Source: an uncultured Opitutia bacterium (GTDB lineage: Bacteria > Verrucomicrobiota > Verrucomicrobiia > Opitutales > UBA953). From it: a stretch of 7,019 nt of DNA. Location: NCBI GenBank assembly GCA_903957465.1, contig CAJBPJ010000087.1:1-7019 (forward strand). The letters run 5' to 3'. Within the stretch, counting starts at the first letter, position 1. Every line of letters starts with the position of its first letter. The notes under the pieces were generated by a model, which was given only the letters and a program-made list of their open reading frames with translations, was not told where the DNA came from and ran no database searches. Position numbers and translations under genes: made by a program. Below, in pieces: positions 1-6,842 of this stretch.

Positions 1-1
1 A

Positions 2-253
2 GCCCTTGCCGATGTCACCTTAATCTCTGCTCCACATCGCGCAGAAAAACTTGGAGCAGAAAGCTTCGATAGTCTCGGTGTCTCCGCAGAACTTGTCTCA
101 TGTGGGCGTCAGGCATTTTCACTTACTTCACCCGAAGAGCTCCTCATAAAATTACGCACCGTGCTGTCCGGCTTAGACAAGCCGGCTTGCGTCATCTTTT
201 TCTCTAACGGATCTTTCGGCGGCATCATCCCACGCTTTGTCAGCGGGAAGTGA
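2..253 (+). CDS. mpl: UDP-N-acetylmuramate:tripeptide ligase (Mpl), C-terminal end only
   Basis: This is an 83-codon open frame running in from the left edge and ending at TGA 251-253. It reads ALADVTLISAPHRAEKLGAE at its start and IFFSNGSFGGI near its end. The SNGxFGGI stretch close to the C-terminus is typical of Mpl (the E. coli protein has SNGGFGGI at the same place), and the HRAEKLGAE segment fits the C-terminal domain of this Mur-ligase relative. Mpl is a cytoplasmic ATP-dependent ligase that joins the recycled peptide L-Ala-gamma-D-Glu-meso-DAP to UDP-MurNAc, so it implies a DAP-type wall with murein recycling. The ATP-binding and central domains lie outside the window. MurC is the main alternative, but the C-terminal SNGxFGG motif favours Mpl. 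The gene ends 3 bp from the stop of the convergent ribF. Confidence 0.72.
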   Translation, partial: ALADVTLISAPHRAEKLGAESFDSLGVSAELVSCGRQAFSLTSPEELLIKLRTVLSGLDKPACVIFFSNGSFGGIIPRFVSGK

Positions 254-256
254 GCC

Positions 257-1156
257 TTAAGTTAGCCCAAGAAATTTGCGCGCTTCTAGGCAGTCGACTT
301 CGATTTGTTGACGTAACTTATGTAAATCTTCGAAGCGCTGCTCTGCACGCATGCGCTTCAGCCATCGTACGCGAATGCTATTCTCGGGGACAGGTGGGGT
401 GCTTGATAGTCGAAGGATATGGGCTTCGAGGAGTGGCTCTGAGGCGTTTGTGTCGACGGTGGGGCGCACGCCCCAGTTGAGCACTGCCGGTTCGGCGTTC
501 CCTTCGGACGTAACAACTTCTCCTGCATAAACACCGTAGGCTGGGACAAGTTCGGGCTTCCAGGGGATGTTCAAGGTGGGGAAGCCAATGGAGCGGCCGA
601 CTTTACGACCATTTTCAATCACACCTTCGGCTTCGTAGGGCCGGACGAGCATGCTATTAGCCAGTTCTAATTCTCCGGCTACAAGTGCTTCGCGGATGCG
701 TGAGCTACTGGTAATTTCACCGCACGTTTTAACCGGAGGGATAATTTCTACGGATAAACCTTGTGAATTCCCATCGGCAGCGAGACGGGCGACGTCACCT
801 TTGCGCCCTTGACCATAACAAAAGTTATCCCCGACATGCAGTGATGTGAGCCCAGGGAATCTCTCTTTTAACCAAGGGATGTATGCTTCCGCGGTGATCG
901 CCCGGTGCACTGGGTCAAAAGCTTGGTGTACAATTTCATCCGCACCTGCTTCGCGGAGACGCGCATCTTTTTGCTTCCGATTTAGAATAAGCAGTACGGG
1001 ATTTTGTGGGCGTATAATCCTGCTGGGGTGTGGCTCGAAAGTGAGCGCAACAACTTTTCCGTCGTCTTGGTTTGCTGCGGCGACGGCCGAAGTAAGTACG
1101 GCGCGGTGTCCTGCATGAACCCCGTCAAAGACGCCAATAGCAACGTGCAGGCTCAT
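257..1156 (-). CDS. ribF: Bifunctional riboflavin kinase / FAD synthetase
   Basis: The product (299 aa) phosphorylates riboflavin to FMN and adenylylates FMN to FAD in the cytoplasm. The N-terminal FAD-synthetase (nucleotidyltransferase) domain covers about residues 1-160. It has GVFDGVHAGH at 8-17 (HxGH-type nucleotide site), TFEPHPSRI at 39-47, GDNFCYGQGRKGD at 109-121 and SSSRIREAL at 150-158. The C-terminal riboflavin-kinase domain shows GRSIGFPTLNIP (187-198, the GxxxGFPT ATP/Mg loop), YGVYAGEV, NWGVRPTV (217-224) and E235 in the EAH strand, the expected catalytic glutamate. It ends with the usual RAExxF...LRxQIExD helix. The start leaves only seven residues before GVFDGVH, shorter than in E. 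coli RibF, but it has a good ribosome-binding site and no room for extension, because truB stops 4 nt upstream. It is the last gene of the DHH-truB-ribF operon. No clear terminator follows its stop at 257. Confidence 0.96.
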   Translation of the reverse strand: MSLHVAIGVFDGVHAGHRAVLTSAVAAANQDDGKVVALTFEPHPSRIIRPQNPVLLILNRKQKDARLREAGADEIVHQAFDPVHRAITAEAYIPWLKERFPGLTSLHVGDNFCYGQGRKGDVARLAADGNSQGLSVEIIPPVKTCGEITSSSRIREALVAGELELANSMLVRPYEAEGVIENGRKVGRSIGFPTLNIPWKPELVPAYGVYAGEVVTSEGNAEPAVLNWGVRPTVDTNASEPLLEAHILRLSSTPPVPENSIRVRWLKRMRAEQRFEDLHKLRQQIEVDCLEARKFLGLT

Positions 1157-1160
1157 AGCT

Positions 1161-1886
1161 TTATCCTAGGGCTTGAACAGGAACCGCGGTAGTAATGGGA
1201 ATTAAACGCGCCAAGCGTTCAGGCATCGTCATTGCATTGAGTGCATCGATGGTGACGGCCTGTTCAACCTGGTGTGTCCCTGATGCGGTCCGGCGTAGCG
1301 CACTTAAATGTCCGCCCGGGCCGAGTGATTTGCCAAGGTCATGGCCCAGTGTGCGTACATAGGTGCCTTTCGTGCACCGCGTTTTGAATGAGATTATAGG
1401 TGAAGCCCATCGTAGCAAATCCATGCTCTCGACTCGGATGAAGCGGGGCTCGCGGGCGATCTCTTGGCCTTTGTGGGCGAGTTTGTAAAGCGGCACGCCG
1501 TTCACTTTTCGGGCTGAGTGCATGGGTGGCATTTGGTATTGGTCGCCGAGCATCTTGGCCATGGCGGCTCGGATGACTTCATCGGTGAGCTCGGGAACTG
1601 GATGGGTTTCGCGCGTTTCGCCTTCAGCGTCTTGCGAGTCTGTGACAGTTCCGAGGGTTAAGTCCGCTTCGTAGGCTTTGTCTTGCGACATTAAATACGC
1701 CGAAACTTTTGTCGCCTTACCGATCAGTAAAATGAGTAAGCCGGTGGCCATTGGGTCGAGCGTTCCGGCATGGCCAACCTTACGCGTCCCATAGAGTCGT
1801 CGAATCATATCAACGATGTCGTGGGATGTCGGTCCGCGTTGCTTATCAATCAGCAAGACGCCTTCGGGCTCTCTCAAGTCACTCAT
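1161..1886 (-). CDS. truB: tRNA pseudouridine-55 synthase TruB, short form without PUA domain
   Basis: TruB isomerises U55 in the T-loop of most tRNAs to pseudouridine. The 241-aa protein has the family core in order: GVLLIDKQRGPTSHDIV at 9-25; GHAGTLDPMATG at 38-49 with D44 as the expected catalytic aspartate; DKAYEADLTLG at 69-79 with the conserved Tyr72; QMPPMHSARKVNG at 118-130; and GTYVRTL at 174-180. It stops after a short C-terminal segment. E. coli TruB (about 314 aa) carries a C-terminal PUA-like RNA-binding domain that is missing here, so this is a natural compact form rather than a truncation: the end is clean and coupled to ribF. The ATG overlaps the stop of the upstream DHH gene by 4 nt (ATGA, 1886-1883), which indicates translational coupling and fits the lack of an obvious Shine-Dalgarno sequence. 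Confidence 0.97.
   Translation of the reverse strand: MSDLREPEGVLLIDKQRGPTSHDIVDMIRRLYGTRKVGHAGTLDPMATGLLILLIGKATKVSAYLMSQDKAYEADLTLGTVTDSQDAEGETRETHPVPELTDEVIRAAMAKMLGDQYQMPPMHSARKVNGVPLYKLAHKGQEIAREPRFIRVESMDLLRWASPIISFKTRCTKGTYVRTLGHDLGKSLGPGGHLSALRRTASGTHQVEQAVTIDALNAMTMPERLARLIPITTAVPVQALG
1164..1168 (-). promoter_or_regulatory. Ribosome-binding site of ribF inside the truB stop region
   Basis: The minus strand reads CTAGGATAAAGCTATG. The AGGA Shine-Dalgarno core is formed by the last truB codons (Leu-Gly) and abuts the truB TAA. It sits 7 nt before the ribF ATG at 1156-1154. This supports the short ribF start and suggests that ribosomes ending truB can start ribF directly. Confidence 0.6.
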
Positions 1887-2887
1887 CGTGGAGCCCGTTC
1901 GCGTAGATGAGCGATGATTATCGCTTCAATGCGCTCACGGTCTTTGGCGAAAGACGCACCGAGGCAGTTGAAGCCTGCGGCGAGTTTATGTCCGCCGCCA
2001 TTGAGTTTAGCAGCGAGAAGGTCGAGGCGGAGTTCGGGGTTTTTGCCACGCAAACTACCTTTGATGCCATCTTTGGCTTCTTCCAGAAGTACGGCAATAT
2101 CGACGCCAGCAATCGAGCGCGGGAAGTCCACGAGCCCTTCTTTGTCTTCTTTGGACGTCCCAGTTTCTTCGTAGAGGCCGATGGGAATTTCACCGATAGC
2201 GACGCGACCGTTTTCCACCAAACGCATACTCGCTAAGAATCGTTGAATCAGAACGAACTTGGTCGGTGATTCGCTTTCAAAAACGCGTTCCGTTGTCAGT
2301 GATGGCGAAGCGCCTTTTCGAATCAAGGTTGCGGCAACCTCTAAGACTTCGGGTGAGGTTGATCGGAAGCGGAAGCTTCCCGTATCTGTAACCAGTCCTA
2401 AGTAGAGTGAAGCTGCTGTGGCCGCATCGACCGGAAGGTTCTTTTGCAAAGCGGTGTAGGCTAAGACGTGGCAAGTTGCTGCAGCGTCTTCGACCACAAC
2501 ATTGACCTTCGCAAAGCCGTCATTGGACACATGGTGGTCGATATTGACTTCAAGCCCGGCAGGGTAGAGGTCAGTGAGTGAAGCGCCAATGCGTGACAGG
2601 TCGGCACAGTCTACTGCGACAGCGACTTCGTCGGGGCGCCGGCTGAAACCCGTTTCCGTGACAAAGGTTAAACCCTCGGCGTAGGCTACCAGGTTGGCTG
2701 GTACCGGGTGCCTATTTGCACACCGTGCATCAGCACCTAGGGCCAATAGGATACGGCAGAGAGCGGTCTGGGAGCCGATACAGTCACCATCGGGCCGCAT
2801 ATGGCCTAAAACCACAACGCGTCTGCCTTTTAGGCTACGGAGGGTCGCATCCAGCGTAGTGGCGGCTTCTTGGAGGGTTAGAGGCAT
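1883..2887 (-). CDS. nrnA: DHH/DHHA1 phosphoesterase, NrnA-like nanoRNase / pAp phosphatase
   Basis: The product (334 aa from the chosen ATG) is a two-domain DHH phosphoesterase. The DHH domain has metal-binding motifs HMRPDGD (29-35), AVDCADLSRIG (91-101, D93), NIDHHVSN (115-122) and GLVTDTGSF (164-172, D168). The DHHA1 domain ends with the substrate-binding GGGHKLAAGF (297-306). NrnA enzymes degrade 2-5 nt RNA remnants and dephosphorylate 3'-phosphoadenosine 5'-phosphate; a c-di-AMP/pApA phosphodiesterase (GdpP/DhhP-like) role is the main alternative. The gene leads the operon with truB (4-nt overlap) and ribF, the classic order downstream of rbfA. Two starts are possible. An upstream ATG at 2971 (362 aa) has a GGGGG stretch 8 nt before it, but a good promoter lies across that point, and the extra 28 residues do not resemble the family. 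ATG 2887 gives the normal family length, though without a visible Shine-Dalgarno sequence. Confidence 0.9.
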   Translation of the reverse strand: MPLTLQEAATTLDATLRSLKGRRVVVLGHMRPDGDCIGSQTALCRILLALGADARCANRHPVPANLVAYAEGLTFVTETGFSRRPDEVAVAVDCADLSRIGASLTDLYPAGLEVNIDHHVSNDGFAKVNVVVEDAAATCHVLAYTALQKNLPVDAATAASLYLGLVTDTGSFRFRSTSPEVLEVAATLIRKGASPSLTTERVFESESPTKFVLIQRFLASMRLVENGRVAIGEIPIGLYEETGTSKEDKEGLVDFPRSIAGVDIAVLLEEAKDGIKGSLRGKNPELRLDLLAAKLNGGGHKLAAGFNCLGASFAKDRERIEAIIIAHLRERAPR

Positions 2888-3035
2888 TATGACGTAAGAA
2901 AAGCCCCCGATGGGCCGAATGGCAAAGGGAAAGGCATTCTGTTTATCAGGCAATTTGGGCGATTCTCCCATCCCACTTGCCCCCTTTCAAACCCGGCTTA
3001 CCATGTTGGCACATTCCCCGCTTACTCTACTACCT
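2888..3035. promoter_or_regulatory. Divergent intergenic region between nrnA-like gene and clpC
   Basis: These 148 bp separate the two divergent starts and must hold both promoters. The minus-strand promoter is listed separately. For clpC only weak plus-strand boxes are visible: TTGCCC (2977-2982) with TACCAT (2999-3004) at 16-nt spacing would give a leader of about 25 nt. I see neither a CIRCE element (TTAGCACTC-N9-GAGTGCTAA) nor a CtsR-type tandem GGTCAAA repeat, so the usual Gram-positive heat-shock control of clpC is not apparent. Longer reading frames on both strands run through this region and would overlap antisense; I treat those extensions as untranslated. Confidence 0.5.
2962..2990 (-). 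promoter_or_regulatory. Candidate sigma-70-type promoter of the nrnA-truB-ribF operon
   Basis: On the minus strand TTGAAA (2990-2985, 5/6 match to TTGACA) is followed after exactly 17 nt by GAGAAT (2967-2962, 4/6 match to TATAAT). Transcription would start near 2955. That lies downstream of the ATG at 2971, so this promoter argues for the start at 2887 with a leader of about 70 nt. It was found by eye; the consensus match is moderate. Confidence 0.45.
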
Positions 3036-5579
3036 ATGGACAAGGACAAGAACGGAAATTTCTCACCACGTGCACGCCGCGTTGTCGACCTTGCTCGGGT
3101 TGAAGCCAAGCGTTTTTACCACAACTACGTCGGCACCGAACACATCTTGCTGGGCTTGATTAAGCTCGGCGAAGGCGTCGCCGTCAATGTGCTCGGCCGC
3201 ATGGGCGTCGAACTTAAGAAAGTTCGCGAACTGGTTGAGAAGCAAGTTGGCAAAGGTCCTGAAGAAGCAAAATCACCCGATGCTCTTCCGCTTACACCGC
3301 GCGTACAAAAGGTTTTCACTTACGCGAAAAGCGAAGCCGCTAAACTCGGTCATGCTTATATCGGCACCGAACATATTTTACTCGGTCTGTTGCGCGAAGG
3401 TGAAGGTGTCGCCGCCAAAGTTCTTTCTGAGTTGAACGTCGACATCGAGCGCTGCCGCCAAGAGATTCTCGCGCAAATCCAACCTGAAGAAGGAGCTGAA
3501 GGCGAGTCGCCTGCTCCAGGTTCTTCCGAAAGTGAAACAGGCGAAGAAGGTCCTTCTGCTCGCCCGGAAGGTGGCCGACCTGGCCGCGGAGAGCGACTTT
3601 CCCTCCTCAAGACTTTTGGTCGTGATTTAACTGAACTAGCGCGTGCGGGTGAACTTGATCCTGTGATTGGTCGTAAGGATGAAATTCGCCGTGTTATCCA
3701 GATTCTCTGCCGCCGTACAAAAAACAACCCTGTCCTCATTGGCGAAGCAGGCGTCGGTAAGACCGCTATCATTGAAGGCCTTGCTCAAGAAATTACTGCG
3801 GGGTCTGTCCCGGAGATTCTTCTTAATCACAAAGTCGTCACCTTAGACATGGCCCTGATGGTTGCCGGCACGAAGTACCGTGGCCAATTCGAAGAGCGTA
3901 TCAAAGGCGTGATGGATGAGGTTAAGCGTGCCAAAAACATTATCCTCTTCATCGACGAAATGCACACGATTGTCGGCGCAGGTGCTGCCGAAGGCGCCAT
4001 GGACGCCTCCAATATTCTTAAGCCAGCCCTATCGCGTGGAGAGATTCAATGTGTCGGCGCAACCACGCTCACAGAATACCGTAAACACATTGAAAAAGAC
4101 GCTGCTCTCGAGCGTCGCTTCCAGTCGGTAAAAGTCGACGACCCTTCCCAGGAAGATGCCATCCGCATCCTTAAAGGTATCCGCCACAAGTACGAGAAGC
4201 ACCATAACTGCGAGTTTACGGATGCAGCCGTCGAGCAGGCAGTGAAGCTTTCCAGTCGTTATATTACTTCCCGCCACTTGCCTGATAAAGCCATCGACGT
4301 GATGGACGAAGCCGGTGCGCGTGCCCGGATTCGTGCACTCAATCTTCCGCCTGAATTAGAGAAGCTACAGACTGAAATTGACTCAGTCGTACTTGCGAAG
4401 GAAGACGCCTCGCGTCACCAGAAATTCGAAGAAGCCGCCGACCTGCGCGATCAAGAGAAGAAGCTTCGCGCCAAACGCGAAAAGTCTCTCGAAGATTGGA
4501 AGAAGCGTCGCGAAGAAACTAAAATTGTTGTTTCTGAAGACGACATCTTATCCATCGTTGCGGACTGGACCGGTATTCCTTTGTCACGGATGGAGAAAAA
4601 AGAGACCCAGAAGCTGCTCGATCTCGAAAAGGACTTACAGTCGTCTGTGATTGGCCAAGAAATGGCCTGCGAAGTGATTGCGCGGGCACTGAGACGTTCG
4701 CGGGCAGACCTCAAAGACCCTCGTCGCCCCATTGGCTCATTCCTCTTCCTCGGTCCAACAGGCGTCGGGAAAACCCTGCTGGCGCGTACCCTTGCAGAGA
4801 AGATGTTCGGCGAAGCCGACTCTGTCATCCAAATCGACATGTCTGAGTACATGGAGAAATTTGCGGTCTCCCGGTTGATTGGTTCGCCGCCAGGTTATGT
4901 TGGTTACGAAGAAGGTGGGCAATTGACTGAGCAGGTTCGCCGCAAGCCTTACTCCGTCGTGCTTTTTGATGAAATTGAGAAGGCGCACCCCGATGCTGTC
5001 CATTTACTCTTACAGGTACTCGAAGATGGTCGTCTGACGGATTCGCTCGGTCGGACGATTGATTTCCGAAACACCATCTTGATCATGACATCTAATGTGG
5101 GTGCAGATGTTCTGCAGCGTAACTCCTTTATGGGCTTCGATGCTGGCACCGACACCACCCGTGATTACGAGAAATTGAAAGAGCGTATCTTGGAAGAAAC
5201 GAAGCGGGCCTTTAAGCCCGAGTTCCTGAATCGTTTAACCGACATTGTGATCTTCCATCAGCTCGCCAAGGAACACATGCACGTCATTGTCGACCTTGAG
5301 TTGAAGAAGGTGGTCAAGCGCCTCGCCGATCTCGAAATCGTTTTACAAATGACCGACCCAGCCCGCGAGTTCCTCGTCGAGCATGGTTGGGATGAGAAGT
5401 ATGGCGCAAGGCCGTTGCGTCGTGCGATCGAGCGCCACCTTGAAGACCCATTGGCTGAAGTTATTCTGCGCGACGAGCTCCGGAAGGGCGACCCTGTCGT
5501 CGTCGGGGCTTCTCCAGAAGGCTTAACCTTTACTCAAAAAGAGAAGAAGAAGTCTGAGCCCAAAGAGCCAAAGGCTTAA
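3036..5579 (+). CDS. clpC: ATP-dependent Clp protease ATP-binding subunit ClpC (Hsp100)
   Basis: This is an 847-aa AAA+ unfoldase that threads substrates into ClpP. Two Clp_N repeats come first (about 13-55 and 90-133), each with the GTEHILLGL signature. An acidic Pro/Gly/Ser-rich linker (about 150-186) follows. D1 has Walker A GEAGVGKT (236-243), pore loop KYRG (280-283), Walker B LFIDE (304-308) and arginine fingers R360/R361. A middle domain carries a UVR-like stretch (about 455-480), the mark of ClpC rather than ClpA or ClpB. D2 has Walker A GPTGVGKT (573-580), pore loop GYVG (620-623) and Walker B LFDE (643-646). MGF at 699-701 sits where the ClpP-docking VGF/IGF tripeptide is expected. 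The tail is Lys/Glu-rich. The frame is open back to 2910, but homologues begin just before the SPRARRVVDLA helix, so ATG 3036 is chosen over ATG 3003, 2919 and 2910. None has a clear Shine-Dalgarno sequence. The stop overlaps the DUF423 start. Confidence 0.96.
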   Translation: MDKDKNGNFSPRARRVVDLARVEAKRFYHNYVGTEHILLGLIKLGEGVAVNVLGRMGVELKKVRELVEKQVGKGPEEAKSPDALPLTPRVQKVFTYAKSEAAKLGHAYIGTEHILLGLLREGEGVAAKVLSELNVDIERCRQEILAQIQPEEGAEGESPAPGSSESETGEEGPSARPEGGRPGRGERLSLLKTFGRDLTELARAGELDPVIGRKDEIRRVIQILCRRTKNNPVLIGEAGVGKTAIIEGLAQEITAGSVPEILLNHKVVTLDMALMVAGTKYRGQFEERIKGVMDEVKRAKNIILFIDEMHTIVGAGAAEGAMDASNILKPALSRGEIQCVGATTLTEYRKHIEKDAALERRFQSVKVDDPSQEDAIRILKGIRHKYEKHHNCEFTDAAVEQAVKLSSRYITSRHLPDKAIDVMDEAGARARIRALNLPPELEKLQTEIDSVVLAKEDASRHQKFEEAADLRDQEKKLRAKREKSLEDWKKRREETKIVVSEDDILSIVADWTGIPLSRMEKKETQKLLDLEKDLQSSVIGQEMACEVIARALRRSRADLKDPRRPIGSFLFLGPTGVGKTLLARTLAEKMFGEADSVIQIDMSEYMEKFAVSRLIGSPPGYVGYEEGGQLTEQVRRKPYSVVLFDEIEKAHPDAVHLLLQVLEDGRLTDSLGRTIDFRNTILIMTSNVGADVLQRNSFMGFDAGTDTTRDYEKLKERILEETKRAFKPEFLNRLTDIVIFHQLAKEHMHVIVDLELKKVVKRLADLEIVLQMTDPAREFLVEHGWDEKYGARPLRRAIERHLEDPLAEVILRDELRKGDPVVVGASPEGLTFTQKEKKKSEPKEPKA

Positions 5580-5938
5580 TGCACCTCCGTGTCCTCGCTG
5601 CGACCCTTGCTGCGTTTGCGGTAGGGTTGGGTGCAATGGGCGCACATGCCCTCAAGGAACAGTTTCAGGCTCAGCCGACTGCACGTGAATGGTGGGAAAC
5701 GGCTTCGCACTACCTATTGGTCCATGCGGCTGTGGCGGCATTGCTTCCGCTTTATGCGCGGACTGCACAGTGGTGCATGATTTTAGGTGCTCTCTTGTTC
5801 TCGAGCACACTCTATGCGATGGCACTCGGTGCGCCGCGTTGGCTAGGTGCAATCACGCCAATTGGTGGCGTATTGCTTATGGTTGGCTGGCTTAGTTTCG
5901 CTTGGGCGAGTCTTCGTCCGAGAGAATCCAACGATTAA
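5579..5938 (+). CDS. DUF423 family small integral membrane protein
   Basis: The product is 119 aa with four hydrophobic segments (about 3-22, 44-60, 64-83 and 90-111) and a short polar tail, so it is an inner-membrane protein. Family marks of DUF423 (the YgdD group) are GAMGAHALK at 18-26, WWETASHYLLVHA at 38-50, LFSSTLYAMAL at 73-83 and LGAITPIGGVLLMVGW at 89-104. No biochemical role is established for this family to my knowledge, and none can be read from the sequence. The ATG overlaps the clpC stop (TAATG), with AAAGG a few bases upstream, so it is almost certainly co-transcribed and translationally coupled with clpC. Whether it works with ClpC is unknown. Its stop interlocks with that of the convergent exonuclease gene. 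Confidence 0.92.
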   Translation: MHLRVLAATLAAFAVGLGAMGAHALKEQFQAQPTAREWWETASHYLLVHAAVAALLPLYARTAQWCMILGALLFSSTLYAMALGAPRWLGAITPIGGVLLMVGWLSFAWASLRPRESND

Positions 5939-6600
5939 AACTTCGGGACAATGCCGGTGCTCTCGAGCTTAAGGAAGAGTTCCCGTCCAACCCACGCATC
6001 ATTTGCCGCGTATTGAACCTGGCGCTTGTCGAGGCGTCGTGACCAGTCAGAGATCTGCACCCGCTTCGACTTCTTCATCTGGAAACCTAAATAGTGAGCC
6101 GCTAGCGCGCGCAGGCCTGTATTTTCGACGCCAGCTTTGCGCGAATAGTCAGAAATCTCAATAAACCCGTGTGCATCAAAAGGTGCCCGTCGCATCAGAT
6201 TACGTACATCGTCGCGCACGGCTATGCCGACTTTCGCGATACGCGGATTGCAGAGTACGGGGAATGCAAAGGGAATCCCGCCGCAGGCTTCGATTCTGAA
6301 AACAAAGACCCGGTCACTTGTGGCTAATTGTAGAACCGAAGGGAGGTGGTATTCGCCGCGCCGGTGGGAAGGTTTTGTCTCGGTGTCGAAACCCAAAACG
6401 CGTTCGTTCATCATGGTGCGGATCGCGAGCTCAGCTTCATTCTCGCGTTCGACGAGCTCAATCGGGCCGTTCCATTCCGCTTCTGGCAATCCATCGATAA
6501 AATTTTTCTCAATGCGCAGTCCGCCCCTCGCTGACCCCGGGTTGGGGTTGCTTGGTTCTTCTTCGCCGGATTCCGACGCAATGTCCTCGGGCTCTACCAT
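5935..6600 (-). CDS. 3'-5' exonuclease, DEDDy type (RNase D / WRN exonuclease fold)
   Basis: The product is 221 aa from ATG 6600. All three exonuclease motifs of the DnaQ-like DEDDy class are present: Exo I GFDTET (70-75, metal ligands D72 and E74), Exo II in KVGIAVRDDVRNL (123-135, probably D131) and Exo III YAAND (197-201, Y197 and D201). The segment LPSVLQLATSDRVFVFR matches the central strands. It has no HRDC domain, so it resembles the stand-alone bacterial WRN-exonuclease-like proteins rather than full RNase D. The substrate (RNA or DNA) cannot be decided from sequence. The first 30 residues are acidic and low in complexity, probably disordered. A TTG at 6636 would add 12 residues but has no ribosome-binding site; ATG 6600 lacks one too. 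The gene overlaps the convergent DUF423 gene by 4 bp at its 3' end. Confidence 0.9.
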   Translation of the reverse strand: MVEPEDIASESGEEEPSNPNPGSARGGLRIEKNFIDGLPEAEWNGPIELVERENEAELAIRTMMNERVLGFDTETKPSHRRGEYHLPSVLQLATSDRVFVFRIEACGGIPFAFPVLCNPRIAKVGIAVRDDVRNLMRRAPFDAHGFIEISDYSRKAGVENTGLRALAAHYLGFQMKKSKRVQISDWSRRLDKRQVQYAANDAWVGRELFLKLESTGIVPKF

Positions 6601-6614
6601 TGCATGGAGGCAAC

Positions 6615-6629
6615 TCGGCTCTGAGCCGA
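6615..6629. repeat. Perfect 15-bp palindrome upstream of the exonuclease start
   Basis: The sequence TCGGCTCTGAGCCGA is a perfect inverted repeat (7-bp arms around one central base). It lies 15-29 bp upstream of the exonuclease ATG at 6600. It could be a dimeric regulator operator or a hairpin in the mRNA leader; if translation began at TTG 6636 it would be coding. There is no run of T after it on either strand, so it is not a terminator. Confidence 0.45.
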
Positions 6630-6670
6630 TTGGCAAGCGTGGGTGCAGGGCTACTTTGGGCAGAATAGCG

Positions 6671-6699
6671 TTGACCGCATCCTTTTCCGGAGGTTTGTT
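6671..6699 (+). promoter_or_regulatory. Weak candidate promoter for tRNA-Ala
   Basis: TTGACC (6671-6676, 5/6 match to the -35 box) is followed after 17 nt by TTTGTT (6694-6699, only 3/6 match to the -10 box). The start point would be about 10 nt before the tRNA. The rest of 6601-6716 shows nothing except the palindrome and a pyrimidine-rich run just before the tRNA. Confidence 0.25.
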
Positions 6700-6716
6700 G
6701 CCCTTTCCCTTTTTCT

Positions 6717-6837
<121 letters not shown>

Positions 6838-6842
<5 letters not shown>

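Noticed and set aside
229..247. Small hairpin (CGCT/AGCG with flanking CC/GG) at the mpl end as a terminator
   Set aside because: The stem is short with a bulged A, and neither strand has a T run after it.
2888..3035. CIRCE or CtsR operator for clpC
   Set aside because: Neither consensus is present; only a short ATGT-TGGC-ACAT repeat at 3003-3014 is seen, which is too weak to call.
3356..3772. Minus-strand 138-codon frame inside clpC
   Set aside because: It is a codon-bias shadow of the strongly supported clpC frame, rich in Ser, Arg and Pro with no recognisable motif.
4451..4852. Minus-strand 133-codon frame inside clpC
   Set aside because: It lies wholly antisense to conserved clpC D2 motifs and has no start signal or domain.
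5919..5965. CGAGAG/CTCTCG inverted repeat around the DUF423/exonuclease junction as a bidirectional terminator
   Set aside because: The stem is only 6 bp with a loop of about 35 nt and no T tracts in the right places.
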